DNA of 64,000 nt from Enoplolaimus lenunculus. Lineage: Eukaryota > Nematoda > Enoplea > Enoplida > Thoracostomopsidae. Numbering within the stretch: position 1 is the stretch's first letter; every line of letters starts with the position of its first letter. A program made the translations under genes and the position numbers. The stretch covers positions 1-64,000 of the forward strand of contig JASANG010001800.1 of the NCBI GenBank assembly GCA_030248215.1. The letters run 5' to 3'. Below, in pieces: positions 26,900 through 40,242 of the stretch. The notes beneath the pieces were generated by a model. It searched no databases. It saw only the letters and a program-made list of their open reading frames with translations, and had not been told where the DNA came from.

Positions 26900-28552
26900 A
26901 AAGGTAGCAACTTGAGAAACCCAACAAAACTGATTCGGCATGAGATTTTCAAACTTTCGCCATTATCTTTCAATTTAGTTTATACAAAACTTTTAAATAG
27001 TGACTGTTAATGTTTATTTTTTTCGTGGCGATTTCGAAAGAATAGGCACCACGCTTGGGTAAATTTTCCAGTATCACATTTTATGCCGCTCAACTATTTA
27101 AAGTTTTTAATGAACCAACGGGTCCATGTTAATAGGGGCTTCTTAAGTTCATAAAATTTAGTCGTTTGAGTATCTGGGCTTGATCCAATTGTTTGCCACT
27201 GTCCTTTAGCTTAAGTATGAAGTCTTAGTGTAAAAAATTTAGATGGCTGAATAAAGTCAGCAGTGCCGGGGCAGACAGGAGCGGGGGCTGCCCCCAAACT
27301 TCTGCGGTTTTTGTTTCAAACGGTTAGGGTGGGGTCACTTAAGGGGTGGGACCCCGTCAAAGGGGGGCATGGGGGTGGCTGCTCCGTCCTAAAAGTCATG
27401 ACCCGTATTCTCAAATGTGTGTACTTAGGGTCTGTTGCCGTTTGGCTATAGGTCTTATATATACCTTCGAACCTGTGGTGAAATCAGAAATTAAGTGCAG
27501 TTTTCGGGATTGAGAACTTCTACTTCTGTGCCAATTTTTGAAAACCGATTGAACTGATGATAGCTGTTATGCGACTTTCATGATGCAGACAAAAAACCCA
27601 GGCGCAGCTGTGGTAGCTTTCTGCCTTAAAAAGCGTGAAATAAAGTTGTGATCTCTGAAATTCAGACCTTTTTTTGCAAAGGTGGTGAAGCCACGAATTT
27701 AAGAAAAGGGTACGATGCTCACCGGGGAAGGGGTTTGAGAACTTTTGGAGGGAGAGACTCTTATGAATGTTAGGGTTTCAAAACTTCTGCGCTGAAAATT
27801 CAAAAGTTCAAATTCGAAATTTTCTATGAAATAGTGCAAACTTCAACGCTTAAAATACAAGATCATATTTAGTTTACGCGCGGAGCGATAATTTTTTTAG
27901 ACTTTTTTACAAATACGGTAGAAAATGAAAATTTGAAGGTGGAGGTTAATAATAATCTTTTCAGCCGTTCGAACCAATGCTACCGGGCCCCTCCATTGCT
28001 CTTCCCTTGCCACCGCCTCCACCTTATGCTATGATGTTCAGATTTAAATTCTAACTTAAACAGTTTCTCTTAAATGTTTCTTTGGCCCAAAGTACGGACA
28101 GTATCTGTGCTGCAATTTAGCACATTTTTCTATGCCGATATTTTCTTGAATATTATTTTATGTTTTAACTAAAATCCAATACAGATCTTGATGCCACTGA
28201 ACAAACTCATCTTTTTACCTAAACCCTAAAATTTTTTGTGAAACGCCAAATTTCATCGTTCGATATGTATCAGAGTTTCCGTAAATCTATTAAATACAAA
28301 AATATTAATGTTGATGCAATTGCTGAATAAACAACGGGATTTCAGGACGTTTTTTAAAATCGTTCAAATAGTTTATTATGAAATAAATCTTAAATTTGAT
28401 ATTTCAAAATTTTCTGTCAGTTTACCGTGAATTTCTAACGTATATGAAACGTACGATTTAGGTAACAGATATCATTCTAATAATTTATTTAATATTGTAT
28501 TTTCGCGACATTTATTTTAAGTCTTGTCTTGCGGATCGCTACAGCATAAAAC
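26900..28552. other. Intergenic stretch upstream of the first astacin
   Basis: No exon recognised. 27265-27385 is a small G-rich patch and 27600-28020 looks like decayed repeat. The last few hundred bp before 28553 are AT-rich and may hold the promoter, but I see no defining element. Confidence 0.35.
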
Positions 28553-31500
28553 ATGAAGCTCGCAATCATGATATCGGTTGCGTGCTTAGTCAGCTATACC
28601 TCGGGAAAACTACTCGGTAAGATAAAAAAAAGAAATTTCGTTTTCATTGAGATATTTATTAATGTAAAAATTTTGAGGTGCTTATTGACTAAATTTCTGA
28701 AACCCTACTTAAGTACGACTTAGTACATAAGTACACGGTAAGCAATTACTTAACCATTTTGTGATATTGATAAGCGTAACATTTCAGAAAGAAAGCTAGT
28801 ATTTATATAAAGTGTTTCAAAAAATTATGTTAAAAACACGAAATGCGTTTAAATTAGCGTTTATTTATGGCACCAATCGTTAACACAAAAAATTTCGAAA
28901 GCATAAAACTTAATTATAATTAAGAAGGTCTCGGAAGTTGTGAAGTTTATATGTTTTGAAAACTAATTCTTTGTAGATTTATGTTCTTTTAGCTCCACCT
29001 GGTGTTCCTGAGGAAAGTAAGTTTTTGACATTCAACACAAATAGCTTTTGATTCTACAATGCAATTTCTCCAAATTACTGCTGAGTTCTTTGCCAGCATA
29101 TATATACTCAAAAGTGTGTAAACTTTGTCATAAAAGTTGGTGATAAGCTTTATAACTTGAGTTGAGAGCCAACCAGCGAACGATGATGGCTTGAATTTGC
29201 ATTTTTTTGTAACATTAGCTGTTTTATGCTTGGAGAACTCCAGCTAGCTCGAAACTAGTTTAAACTGGTTAATATAACAGACAGCTGAAAATATACTTAC
29301 TGGTGCTTGTTAAATAAATCAAGTTTGATGAAAAATACTATTTGGATTTTAAAAGCCCTAGTAAATATCTATATTTTCCTCTCTCAAGAAATTTTGGAGG
29401 TAAATTTTTGTTGTTGTTCTCATTCTACGAATTTTCTATTTGCTAGATGGCTGATAAAAGCAGTGAAAATTTTGGTGTAATTTATAAAAACGATACTATA
29501 TTCAATCTATTTTTAGATATAAAACAAGGCGCTGAACAAGGTACGTATTAAAGCCGAAAATTGAATTGCGTTTTTAATAACTACTAAGATTTGTGAAATA
29601 CTGGTTGGAAAAGTACTATTGTCTTTTGAAATAAATTAAAACCTCTTCATTGGAAACAACGTTAATAGTCAATGCCCTTACTGGAGCTAGGTGGACTTAG
29701 GAGAGTAGACTTCGAGGGAACGTCTCCTAGGTTCTGAACATACGCATCCCAATCTGTTGATTATTGCATTGTCTTAACTGAATAATCTGTTTTTATTTTA
29801 GTACATTTTCCAGTCAGATCCTATTTCGTTTCCAGTAGGCATGTTTAAGTTTACCTTAGCAACGGTTTTTGTTTCGAATAAAACGATTGCCAACTTTGGG
29901 ACAAATAGGTGTTCAGGACGCGACATATAATTGTTTGAAAATAACATATTGTTGAAGCTTCATTGTCCGGGCTACTGAAGCTTTTTTGCTTCAGTGCCAG
30001 GCCCGTAGCCAGCTAACGTTTCTAAAGGGGGAGGCTAAAATTTTTATGAAGAAGCATTCAAGGGTTTTTAGTGAGTTACAAGCACGGATGAAAATTTTGT
30101 AACGGACCGAAATTTTTCCAGACGGTTTGAGGCCCCCTGGTCCCCACATTGGCTACGGGCCCTTTCCGTGCGCTAGAAACTAAAGCTTTTTTGGCTTCAG
30201 TGTTTCTATCACACCACCCACTCAAAGGTTACCTGGTGTACGCTTGATATTGTTAAAGTTGCATTACAGCAGGGCAAGCTGATGGAAAAATGCGCGAAGG
30301 GGACATGCGTGTCGATGAAGAGAGTAGCGAAGAAGTAGGTTTATGTAATGAAGGTTGCGGTTTGTTTGTTGCACCGATCGATGTGGCTTTACTTCATTGA
30401 CCACTTTTTCACAGAATGTGATTGAAATCATGCTACGTTCATTAAACGAAGCTCATTTATAACTTTAGGTTAGCACATTGCCATCTTCTATGAATCCAGG
30501 AATATTAGAACTTGTTGTTGCTAAAAATTTCGGAAAGTCAATATATTTTTCTCAACTATATCTTTGAAAGTGAAACGATAATATTCTTGCTAACAATTTT
30601 TTTAAAACTACAAATATTTTCAAAATTGATTTAATTTTGACTTTAAATTTGCGAAATTTAAAAATTTAAAAATTTATTCAAACCTGGCTGTTTCGACTGC
30701 CAATTTTGGTAAATCCTCCAGTGCTTCATTCGCGAACCCGAGGGAAAACTTTACTTCTTGTATGCAGTGGTGGATCTAGAAATTTTTAAAAGCTACGGCC
30801 GCGTGAGATATAATCGTGAATAAAACTCGCGAGCGAGTGGCCGAATCGATTTCAGCTCTAAATTAAAATGTAAAATCTTGAGTTTGATCCCTGTTTGCCA
30901 GGGTTTCCGCTGGTAAAGGAACATTTGTTGTTTATAGTATGTATACTTTGCGAAAATAGATTAAACGTTCAAATAATATACAAGTTTGAGTCAAATATGC
31001 TACCGGTTCCATGTAAAGCCTCAGGTATTAAGTATACCATTTAATATTTTGCAGCAAGTTTCAATCTGGTTTATTGTAGAGCGATCGAAATGCAATCAGA
31101 GACGAAAGACGCAAATGGCCTAAGGATAACCAAGGATTTGTGATTGTACCGTATATTTTCGAAAACTTGGGTAAATTTTCTACAAAACATTTTCACAGAT
31201 TTGATTTTATACAAACCATGTCGATTGGTTCGGCGCAGTAGGCAAATAGGGCCCAGTGCAGTAGGTCACCATGTGCGAAAACAGTTTACAGCTTGAATGG
31301 CATCGTGGTCTAGAGGGTTTTGAAGGTTAAACCACCGGTTGCAGTGATTTTTATGTTTATGGTTTTAGAAATCTTTCAATTTGTAACACAAAACTCCGTT
31401 TCAAATGTTTTATAGAAAATAGCCCACTCTGGTGGCCGTCCGTCGACCATTTTTAATACAATCCTCTTTGAAATATTAGCAATAGTTTGACATATTGCTG

Positions 31501-32542
31501 TCTTGCCAGTTCTGATGGTTAAAATTACAATAGAGTAATTAATCATTATCTTGCACTCTTGCAACAATGTAGTAATAATAGTAATAATTGAGCGAATCGA
31601 AACTCCGAGCGAAGCTCGGAGTTTCGCGTAGCGTTTTTTGTTTTGTACTTGGGGTCGAAAGGTGGATGTCCGTCCGTCCGTCTGTCCGTCTGTCCGTCCG
31701 AAAAGAATCTCAGGAACGGCTGAACCGATTTTGATAAACTTTTTTTGAAAGCCAATTATCCTGGGGTGTTAACCTCGCATTGGAGTTTTAAAATTTTAAG
31801 CCGTTTATTAGCTACAGGCTAATTTTCATAATTAATTAAGCCTAAATTAGGACTTTCCACAATATTTCACTAATTATTACAGTTAGAAGCAATGTAATTT
31901 TAGCATTAAAGGGTTTTTGGGTGCGAGAAATCTGCGTAGACTGTTTACAAACCTCCAAAATCGATAATTGAGCAGTTAGCTAATAGATAATTTGCATATT
32001 AGCATAGTTTATAAGCCTAAATTACGACTTTTTACCATATTTCACTAATTATTAAGGTTAAAAGCAATATAATTTCAGCCCTAAAGGGTTTTTAGGTGCT
32101 AGGAATTTGAATAAATAGTTTACAAACATCCAAAACCGATAATTGAATAGTTACCTAATAGCTAATTTGCATATTAGCTTAATTGACAAGACAAAACTAG
32201 AACTTTTTAAAATATTTCAATAATTATTAGGGTTTACTGAAGATTTTTGGGTGCGAGGAATCTGAATAAAATGTTTACAAACCTCCAAAACCGATAATTG
32301 AATAGTTAGCTAATAGCTAATTTGCATATTAGCTTAATTGACAAGACAAAATTAGGACTTTTGAAATTATTCCAAAAATTATCAGGGTGGCTGAAGGGTT
32401 TTTGGGTGCGCGCAATCTGAGGAAATTGCTTACAAACCTCCAAAACCGATAAATTAATAGTTAGCTAATAACTAATTTGCATATTACCTTAATTACTTAC
32501 GTGTGTTCGAGCTTCGCGCAATAAATGTAGTCCCACTACGAC

Positions 32543-32582
<40 letters not shown>

Positions 32583-35500
32583 GTAATAGTATTTACTTTA
32601 AGCCAATGCTGCTCAACAGAAAGTCAAGCAAGCTGCTGCTGATTTCGGTCGTTGGACGTGTATAAAATTTGTTCCTAGAACAAATCAAAAGAATTATTTA
32701 GTTATGCATCATGCACAGGGGTAAGTCATCTAATACAGGCATGAACCCACCGCAAGTTTGGACCAGGGTTTTCACCAGCCACAGGCGTACCGAGGGACGG
32801 CTGTAGAATAGCTGTGCCCCCAATTCATATTCCTTTCTGTCAGGTAAGAACTGCCTCATTGAAGCATCGCTATCGGTTCGCCAATTTTATCTTTAAATAT
32901 ATATAGAAAGTTTCACAACTAAGATGAATGCCGTTAAACTGTAATGAAAAGTTTTACATGCTTTTTACGCATGTATTTAACACATATTAAACTGTCACTT
33001 ATTGGCTGGGATGTGAAGCTGCTGCTTTGGTGCAAGACAATAAACCAAACGGTTTTTATACATTTCGCTCACACTTAACGGTTAAGATTTAGGCTTACGA
33101 TCAGGCCTTTAGGCAAAAATTTAAGTAAAGGCTTATCTATAGGTAAGATTTTTACCCTATGCGTATTAGCGTCGGGATAGTGTACGTGAACCAACTGTAG
33201 ACAAGCGAAGACTTTTACACTCATTCAAATGTTTAAATAAAATTAGTTTAAAATATTGTTTATGGAGCGTAGTCAGCAAAGTTACAAGCGTTTCTGTTTT
33301 CAAAGGTGTTGGTCATACGTCGGGGTGTTGAACCGTGGCCCCCAAAAGTTATCGCTCGGCAACGGTTGCTACGGAGACGTTGGTACACCGACTCACGAAA
33401 TGATGCACGCACTCGGATTTGAACACGAACAAAATCGAGAAGATCGCGATCAATATATTACAATTAAATATGAAAATATTCAAGATGGTAAAAATTTTAA
33501 GTATAAAAATTGTTCATCACAAACTCACAGTGTGTTTCAATAGTTGACTAACTGTAAAATGCGGCGCGGATGCCATGGTTCCAACGGAATTCCTTATCCG
33601 GCTAAAATTCCGAAAAATTTGGGTAGCTATTCCGATTCCAACAGGCTTCTATTCCAATGCCGGAATTCGATTTTTCGGTTATGAGATTTTAAGAGGATTG
33701 AACATAAATTTTGCCTATTTTTTCGTCTGTTTGCGAATCTGTTTGTTTTTGTTATTAAGTATTCTCAGTAATGCAGTGCATTTTTTTATAATATTTTCAA
33801 AATCGTAAACGTCAAAAGACGCGAAATTTTTGCTACGGTTTGGTGTAAAATTGCATTAAAATGTTATATCTAACGAACGCATTCGTTTGCCGCTAAAACG
33901 ACTGGTCCTTGAGAACAAAATGGAATGCATCTCAAGCCGTATCGTGCTGAATATTTTGCGATAAAAGGCATTACTTGAAGCCGGCATTGTATTTTCTAGC
34001 TAAATAGATGACAATATTCAGCGGATACAAAATGAGTTCAAATTGTTCCACACCGAATGCAATTTGTACTCTTATATGGCTGAAATATCAGATTGTTAAC
34101 TGATACATAAAATATCGAAAACGAAAACGGATAGTGAACGAAATATCAGAAACAAGAACCGACATTGAAGTACAAAAATTTCAATGAAGTTTTATTTTTC
34201 TGCCAATACAATACAGCTAATTTTGAGCATAAAAATAGTGGATTTCACCTTGTGGAATATATATATTTGCTAAGACACACTTTAAAATGTGAATATTTAC
34301 AAACACAAACACTCTACTGAATTATCCTATAAATTCGCCGTTGTCATTATATATGTATTAACGCAAAATATAATTTTAGTTGCTTATGTTACGGAACTTT
34401 TACATTTAGGTTATGCATACGCGTTTGATTTATGCGGCAAAGATCAATGCAAACTACCGACTAAACCGTACGATTTTAAGAGGTCAGCTAAGTGGTTTTT
34501 GAGTAAAAGTTGTGATTTTCAGGAAAATCGTTTAAATGCTTTCGGATAGTTTCCGTCATGTGCGTATATGCCCCTCAAGGTTGTTTATAAATTATTGTCT
34601 TAGTCTAATGCCATCACACAAAGGCAAATTCAAAAATTTCTGACAGAAACGCAAGTTTTATCGCATGCTATATATTTGCCAATTTTTGAGACGAAAAATT
34701 TATAACTAAAAATTTTCGTAAGGGGAACGCACGCGTACGCTTTCCTCACCTCCACTTTGCATCCAGCTAGTGAAATCATTGAATGATGTTTGCATCAAGA
34801 GCTAACATATTTTCAGTGTTATGCACTACGAAACATGGGCTTTTTCAAAGAATGGTGAAGATACGATGGTTCCGAAACCAAAATACAAGTACTTGTCCAA
34901 TCTCTATATTTCATTTACTTGATTATCGCAAAAAAACTATTATTGATAATTGTTTAAAAATTTAGACTGTCATGATCTACTTAAAAATAGTTCAATAGGT
35001 GTATTAGGTATTCCTAAGCCTAAACCGGTTCCTAAACCATGTCTATAGACCTTGACATGTTTAAAAACTGTTCCATATATATACATGTACGTTTAAAGCT
35101 AATTTTGTCATTAAATATGCCATTTGTTCAGTTTATAAATTCACATTCTACGAAAGAGGTGTGTGATGAAGATTGATAAACGCATGCGCAAGCTATACAT
35201 AATATAGCGTGAGGTTCGTTATAAAACGCAGAATAAGTATTTGGTCAGCATTAAATTATGCATTATTTTTTAAATTTTCCGGAATATAAGACCTGGACAA
35301 CGACGAGGCTTAAGCAAATTAGATATCGACAAACTAAACGAGTTGTACGAATGTGGAAAGAAAACAGTTACTTCAAACGAAGGTTATACGTTTCCTGCAG
35401 GTAAATATTTATCGACTATCATATCAATTGCAAGAACCGTGACACTGAATCAGTGTCGTATTTCTTTCATGCTTTACAATGCCAGCCTAAAAATACTATT

Positions 35501-35919
35501 TCCGTATTAGACACTGTAAAGTTGCAATGAGGGGATTATATCAATCTGGCTGAGATGATTAATTAACTCAGAATACGGTTCACACAATTCAGAATTATTA
35601 GTTGGGAAAGACCTAAATTTAGAGAGCTCAGACTTCTGAGTAGATTCAGCTCATTTTGAGTTTAAAATCGACTCAACGGAATTTTTACACTGAAGAGCTG
35701 TTATTTTCTAAATAGGAGGTACTCCAAGGATACACGCCTACAATTTTAACATGCATTATTGAAATCAATGTTATTGTTAGCTAATTAAAATATTGTTTTA
35801 ATTTTGTAGAAAATAAGGTCGATACTCGATCGGACTGCAACGCTTACAAAACTTATTGCAACAGCGACAAATATCGCGCATGGATGGAAGAAAATTGCTC
35901 TAAAACTTGTGGATACTAA
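28553..35919 (+). CDS. Secreted astacin (M12A) metalloprotease with C-terminal ShK-like module, 11 exons, 310 aa
   Basis: Exons: 28553-28616, 28993-29016, 29517-29540, 30270-30334, 31080-31170, 32603-32720, 33306-33487, 34410-34482, 34817-34888, 35291-35400, 35810-35919 (933 nt, phases consistent). A signal peptide (MKLAIMISVACLVSYTSG) precedes a short prosegment with EGDM, whose Asp49 would be the astacin zinc switch. The catalytic domain starts near residue 60 (SDRNAIRDERRKWP). It has the zinc site HEMMHALGFEHE (His159, Glu160, His163, His169) and the Met-turn SVMHY (214-218). Residues 275-310 form a ShK-like module, DCNAYKTYC to CSKTCGY. A role in extracellular proteolysis follows from the family. 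Oddities: exon 10 seems to have lost its usual AG, the YDYGS motif is YDFKS, and the last ShK cysteine is absent. Paralogue at 56029. Confidence 0.93.
28690..28760. repeat. Piece of the 5854-type MITE (uninterrupted site)
   Basis: CTGAAACCCTACTTAAGTAC followed by GACTTAGTACATAAGTACAC matches both flanks of the nested insertion at 5889-6216, but without it. Lies in intron 1 of the astacin. Confidence 0.65.
29998..30163. mobile_element. Short MITE with GGCCCGTAGCCA ends (astacin intron 3)
   Basis: CAGGCCCGTAGCCAG at the left is matched by TTGGCTACGGGCCC at the right. The interior has no coding content. Flanking sequences GAAGCTTTTTTGCTTCAGTG and AAAGCTTTTTTGGCTTCAGT are similar to each other. 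A related end is at about 41280. Confidence 0.6.
31588..32545 (-). mobile_element. Repeat element with about four internal tandem units (astacin intron 5)
   Basis: Opposite-strand copy of 17555-18117. It begins with the GAGCGAA/CCGAGCGAAGCTCGG hairpin and a run of GTCCGTCC words, and ends TGTAGTCCCACTACGACTGG. Units of about 155-173 bp repeat TTTACAAAC(C/A)TCCAAAA.CGAT and TAGCTAATTTGCATATTAG. An A/T trinucleotide microsatellite adjoins each end. Confidence 0.72.
32546..32582. repeat. (TAA)n microsatellite
   Basis: About twelve TAA units directly after the 31588-32545 element and just before astacin exon 6. Confidence 0.9.
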
Positions 35920-35938
35920 AATCAGCTTATAGTTTAAA

Positions 35939-36300
35939 CCCTGTTCACATGTGCAAGTTTAATTTCAAAACAACCTGTGGACGTTTTTAATGCAGTATAT
36001 ACTGAAGAAATTAGCCAAGCTAGTAAACAATCGTTAGTTCTTGGCATTATATTGTGTTAGTATCATTTCAAAATTTCTAGTAACATTTAACTTTTCTCGG
36101 AAACAATTGTATGCAAGCTGTTGTACGTGAACGTTGCATCTGCAAGTAGCAGCTGCAACCCAAAGAAACGCATGAATATACTATAAGCCGCAAAAGTTTA
36201 CCGAAATGAGATGTCCAGCCATAAGTTGCAAATTAAGTTATATATACATGCAAACTGCAACTACCAAACTCGAACACATGGACCGAATATGAAATCTCAA
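35939..36300 (+). mobile_element. Diverged MITE of the ACCCTATTC family, just after the astacin stop
   Basis: TTAA (35935-35938) is followed by ACCCTGTTCACATGTGCAAG, matching the end of the 42282-43005 element. The right end is poorly preserved. It lies about 20 bp past the stop codon, so it probably supplies part of the 3' UTR; a possible AATAAA is at about 36347. Confidence 0.55.
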
Positions 36301-37187
36301 GAGCCAAAGTGCTATATATTCTGTCCCGTGTTTGTGTTTTATTTAAAATAAAGTATACCCTTGTCAATCAACTGGGACAATTTTGGACTAACCCATGTAA
36401 TTTTGGTAGATATACTTCTAAGTAAATTTCAAGGATTTTATATATTTTACGCGATACATAATGCCTGCATGGTGGTCTTCATACGATGCCGGGGAAGTTG
36501 TAAACTCCGTTTACATTAATTTTATTAACAGTGTGGCAGAAACTCACTAAACGCTTTATATGAAACAAAGAGACTCTAATGTAACTTCAGGTAATCTTTG
36601 AGGGCGTAGTGTGACGGACAGTGAAGACAAAAAGCTTCAGTGTGTTGGCTATTGTATATATCCTAGGCACCGAAGCCTGAAAAGGTTCGAAGCTAAGAAG
36701 CTTCCATGTCCAGCACAACGAAGCTAAAAATTCATTATGCTGGCTATTGTATTGAACATTTTGTCACACAAATTTCGGTAGTTGCACACTCTTGTTAAAG
36801 AGTGATCATCCACTCTTGACTGATCCCATCTCTCAACAAACACAAGATATTCCATTGTCAAATGTATTTATTAGCGTTAATCTTATGAAGCAGCGTTGGG
36901 TTGGATTGTATTCGTATGGTTTAAGAAGATGTAGCAAACAGGCTTTCGTGTTGTTCCTTCCTTAAACTACATGGTAGTGTTGTTTTAGTGCGATAAAACA
37001 AGATTGAAGCAGTTTTGAAATAATATGTGCGTATTTAAATATACTTCATTTCGGAAAGAAAAAAGAATGATACACAGGCATGGAACAAAATTCTCATTGG
37101 CTGGGTTTCTGAAATCTTACGTAAGTATCTATTTAAGTTACACTTAAGTAATTACTTAAGTCGCAATCTTAAATAATACATAACTTT
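36301..37187. other. Intergenic stretch with MITE ends
   Basis: 36785-36825 carries the right end of an ACCAAGAG-type MITE (GCACACTCTTGTTAAAGAGT, CATCCACTCTTG). 37097-37170 carries one end of the CASTGGCTG-type MITE (TTGGCTGGGTTTCTGAAATC). No exon seen. Confidence 0.45.
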
Positions 37188-37630
37188 TTGAAAAAACAAT
37201 TGACGGCCGCTGTGCGCCATCGTCATGCTAGAGGCGGCACTACCTACCATCATCCACCGTTACCGAGAGGTTTGCATTGGCCAGAGATGGTACCAGCTGA
37301 TCCATTTGCCGAGGAACCCACGGCAGACTTTTGCCCGGTGTTATACCTGGAAGAAGCTGTGAAACGGGATATTTGAAAAGAGCCAAGGAGTTATGAGGAA
37401 TCTCCTGAGTTATGCGGAACGCCTAACGCAGGAGCAAAGAACAGTGGCCCAGTTGTAGGCAGCGGCGGCGGCGGCTGTAGAACAGCGGCATAGTGCGCCT
37501 GTGCACGTAACCGGAGTAAGAGAATTGGTGAAGCAGACGGAGGGTAGATTGAAGGGAAAAGAAAATGAGCATAAGGCCATGGATGAAAAGTTGGCGAAGG
37601 CATTGGAAGAAGTAATGTTATTATAAGTCT
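37188..37630 (+). mobile_element. Decayed coding-like remnant (unrecognised; possibly retroelement)
   Basis: Protein-like composition: a basic, Pro-containing part (PRGLHWPEMVPADPFAEEP) followed by a charged, helical part rich in Glu, Lys and Ala. It is similar in style to 20281-21545. Broken. I do not recognise the family. Confidence 0.35.
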
Positions 37631-38959
37631 AAAAGTTCTTGGCGCCGCCTACCCTCGGCAACTTTTGACCTATGATGGAAAATTTAACAGCTCCGATACG
37701 TTTTTTACTACTCCGGTGACTGGGGTAGGTACGTCTGAAAGTCACCAACAAGGAAGGGTTACGAAAATTCAGACTTATGTGGAAGGTCTTCCGGCCTAAG
37801 CCGCACAGTCACCCACGTACGCTTCGGACAAAGCAACTGCGCCTAAGCCTATGAGCAGCTAGCTGACGGGGCAAAATCCAGTCAACAACCCCAAGCCTAA
37901 GCGTTGCCCCAAGCTACAAACGCCCGAAATCGCAAGTGCGCGACAATACATCCAGGCCGTTACAACAGCGGCCGGAATTAGACTAGACGCACTCATGTCA
38001 CTTAGCTATTAAGTGACAACGGATAAAATATAGCGACGGCGAGCAACAACCGATATGCGAGCATTTGAAAATACAACTCGCTAAAATTTACCACATAAAC
38101 TTATGACTCCGGAACTTTTGATAAAACATGTGCACTTTGCAATTTTTAGCCCACTACTACTTTAGTCGGCTATCTTTCAAATGGAAAAAACTTTCATGCA
38201 CTTCATCTTCGAAGCTATATTCAACTCGATAAAACCTATCAAATGCTTAATGAGCGCCGATTCATCCCAGCGCTAGTATGCACTCATCCCTTTGCCTAAG
38301 CAAGCTAAGCAATTTACGCGCATGCTCGCGGGTGACTAGACTAAGCAGTGGAGAAACTAAGAAAAAGACTGGTGGACCCATGGAGAACGAATGAAAGCGA
38401 GAATAAATAAGGATAGAGGCAAGACATGGAATTAGAGTACGGATTAGTCCAAAATAAGTCGGCGCAACCTAGTGTGTGATAAATACTATGTAAAAACGAA
38501 ACTATGCTTAGGTCCCCACCATGCGGGTGGGTCGCTTAAGCTTAAGCAACTCAAACAAAACGGATAAGCTGACTAATTCACAGTACAACTAAACAGAGAT
38601 TAGAAATTTATTAGTACTAAAAGGAATTTGACAAAAATCACCTTCATAAACATAATTAGCTACCAACTAACTAACTGTCTAAGCACTACCCAAAATGGCA
38701 TTACCGTATTTGCTTCGTTCTCGGCATTCTGCACGCGCATTGCCTCAAGCTCAGCCTCGTCAGCTCAAAACCTTCCAAACCAAGGCCGTGCCTACCGACA
38801 CCAACCCGTACGGGGTCTTCTGCCAAGATCTTTTTCTGAAAATTTCCGTTCAGCTCGAAATCACACATTTCGCAAAAATGTGATCCCAGCTACTATAGCC
38901 TAAGTTCTACTCAGATTCAGAGGCGCTGGGTGCAGTGACATCTGTACAGTTATCTTTAG
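37631..38959. other. Unassigned; contains short inverted-repeat element
   Basis: 37868-37911 is bounded by GGGGCAA and TTGCCCC with CCTAAGCG inside, like the other small CCTAAG-bearing MITEs. The remainder is slightly GC-richer with Pro/Ser-type open frames (38628-38900) that I cannot assign. Confidence 0.35.
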
Positions 38960-39320
38960 GGAAATGATAGTAGCTGGAAAACCAGGGCCGTGAAATAACT
39001 AAGGCACGAGAGGAAACAGAATCGGAATTGAAGAAGTATGGCGGGTCAAGACCACCACCGGAAGTGACCTCAGAAGAAAAGGCAGCGCGGCGGAAAGGTG
39101 TATTGAACAGGCCAAGATCGATGAACTCTTGGTGTTCCCGTAAGTCGGTACGGCTCGAGATGAAACCGGAAAAGGAACAGCCGGAAGTGTCAGGAGTAGG
39201 ACCAGCTCAGCTGAGGAGCAATCGGGCATTTCGGAGGGCAAACTAGCGGCTGAGGAGCAGGAAGCAGTGGATGGACAGGAATCGGAGGGGCACATATTGC
39301 CACAAGGAGATCTACGGAGC
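38960..39320 (+). mobile_element. Decayed coding-like remnant, charged
   Basis: Open-frame pieces rich in Glu, Lys, Arg and Pro (for example EMKPEKEQPEVSGVG) resemble the helical, charged parts at 21.0-21.4 and 37.4-37.6 kb. Broken; family unknown. Confidence 0.3.
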
Positions 39321-39697
39321 CGGGTATAGGACCAGCCATAAAAACTCAAATTTCACTTTCGGATATCCCAAACAAAAAGTTTGATTTCAGATATCTGGAT
39401 AATATTCAGCATAAATTGCCGGATATACGGATATAAAAAAATATCCGATGCCCACTACTAAATATAGGTCAGGTACATACATATCGCCAAAACAGAGCAC
39501 TTTAGCCACAATTGAATCCTTCGATGAACGAATGACAATAATATTTTTTTAAATTATAATTTACACGAGACACAAAATCGCCATTACTAACCAAGCACAT
39601 AGCGTTCAATGGCAGACTAAAAAAGGCTTCACTACGTTTTTATCACCAAAAAATATCGCACTTTTGACCCGAATTACATAACCCCGAACAAAGTGAA

Positions 39698-40205
39698 CTA
39701 CAATTCGAATACTTTTCGAAAATTATAATTTTCATGCATGACCACAACGTCAACAATCATCGGGTACAAAATGTGTTCCCATACCAATAAATCAAATTCC
39801 ACCCATTCATTTTTAAGTTTATGATAAAACCGAGCCCGCGTATATTTGGCGTCCAATAATTTTCGCACCATCGCATTAATACATCTGAAATCAGGCGTGA
39901 AACCTTCTCCGAGAGCGAATTCTATAAAAATAGCCGGTATTACAATTCGGCCATTGGGGCCGCCGTGAAGCATGCGATACGCGTTACTGTTGAACAGTGC
40001 ACACTCGTACGTTTGTATGTCGATTTTTAGTATTGCACTTTTGAATGCAACGTGGTCGATAAGATCGTTCAAAGTAATACTTTTGACCAGTTGTTCAGTA
40101 TTAATGGAAGTATTATTGTTAGTATTATTATTATTGTTGTTGTTGTTATTCATATTATTATTATTAACAGTGCTATTATCATTGTTTTTATTATCATTAT
40201 TATTA

Positions 40206-40242
<37 letters not shown>

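Noticed and set aside
31300-31370. GGCATCGTGGTCTAGAGGGTT as a tRNA 5' half
   Set aside because: No B box or acceptor partner follows at the right distance.
33488-33543. Read-through of astacin exon 7 (KNFKYKNCSSQTHSVFQ then stop) as an alternative C-terminus
   Set aside because: The donor at 33488 and the in-phase exon at 34410 restore the conserved astacin sequence, and the paralogue splices at the same codon.
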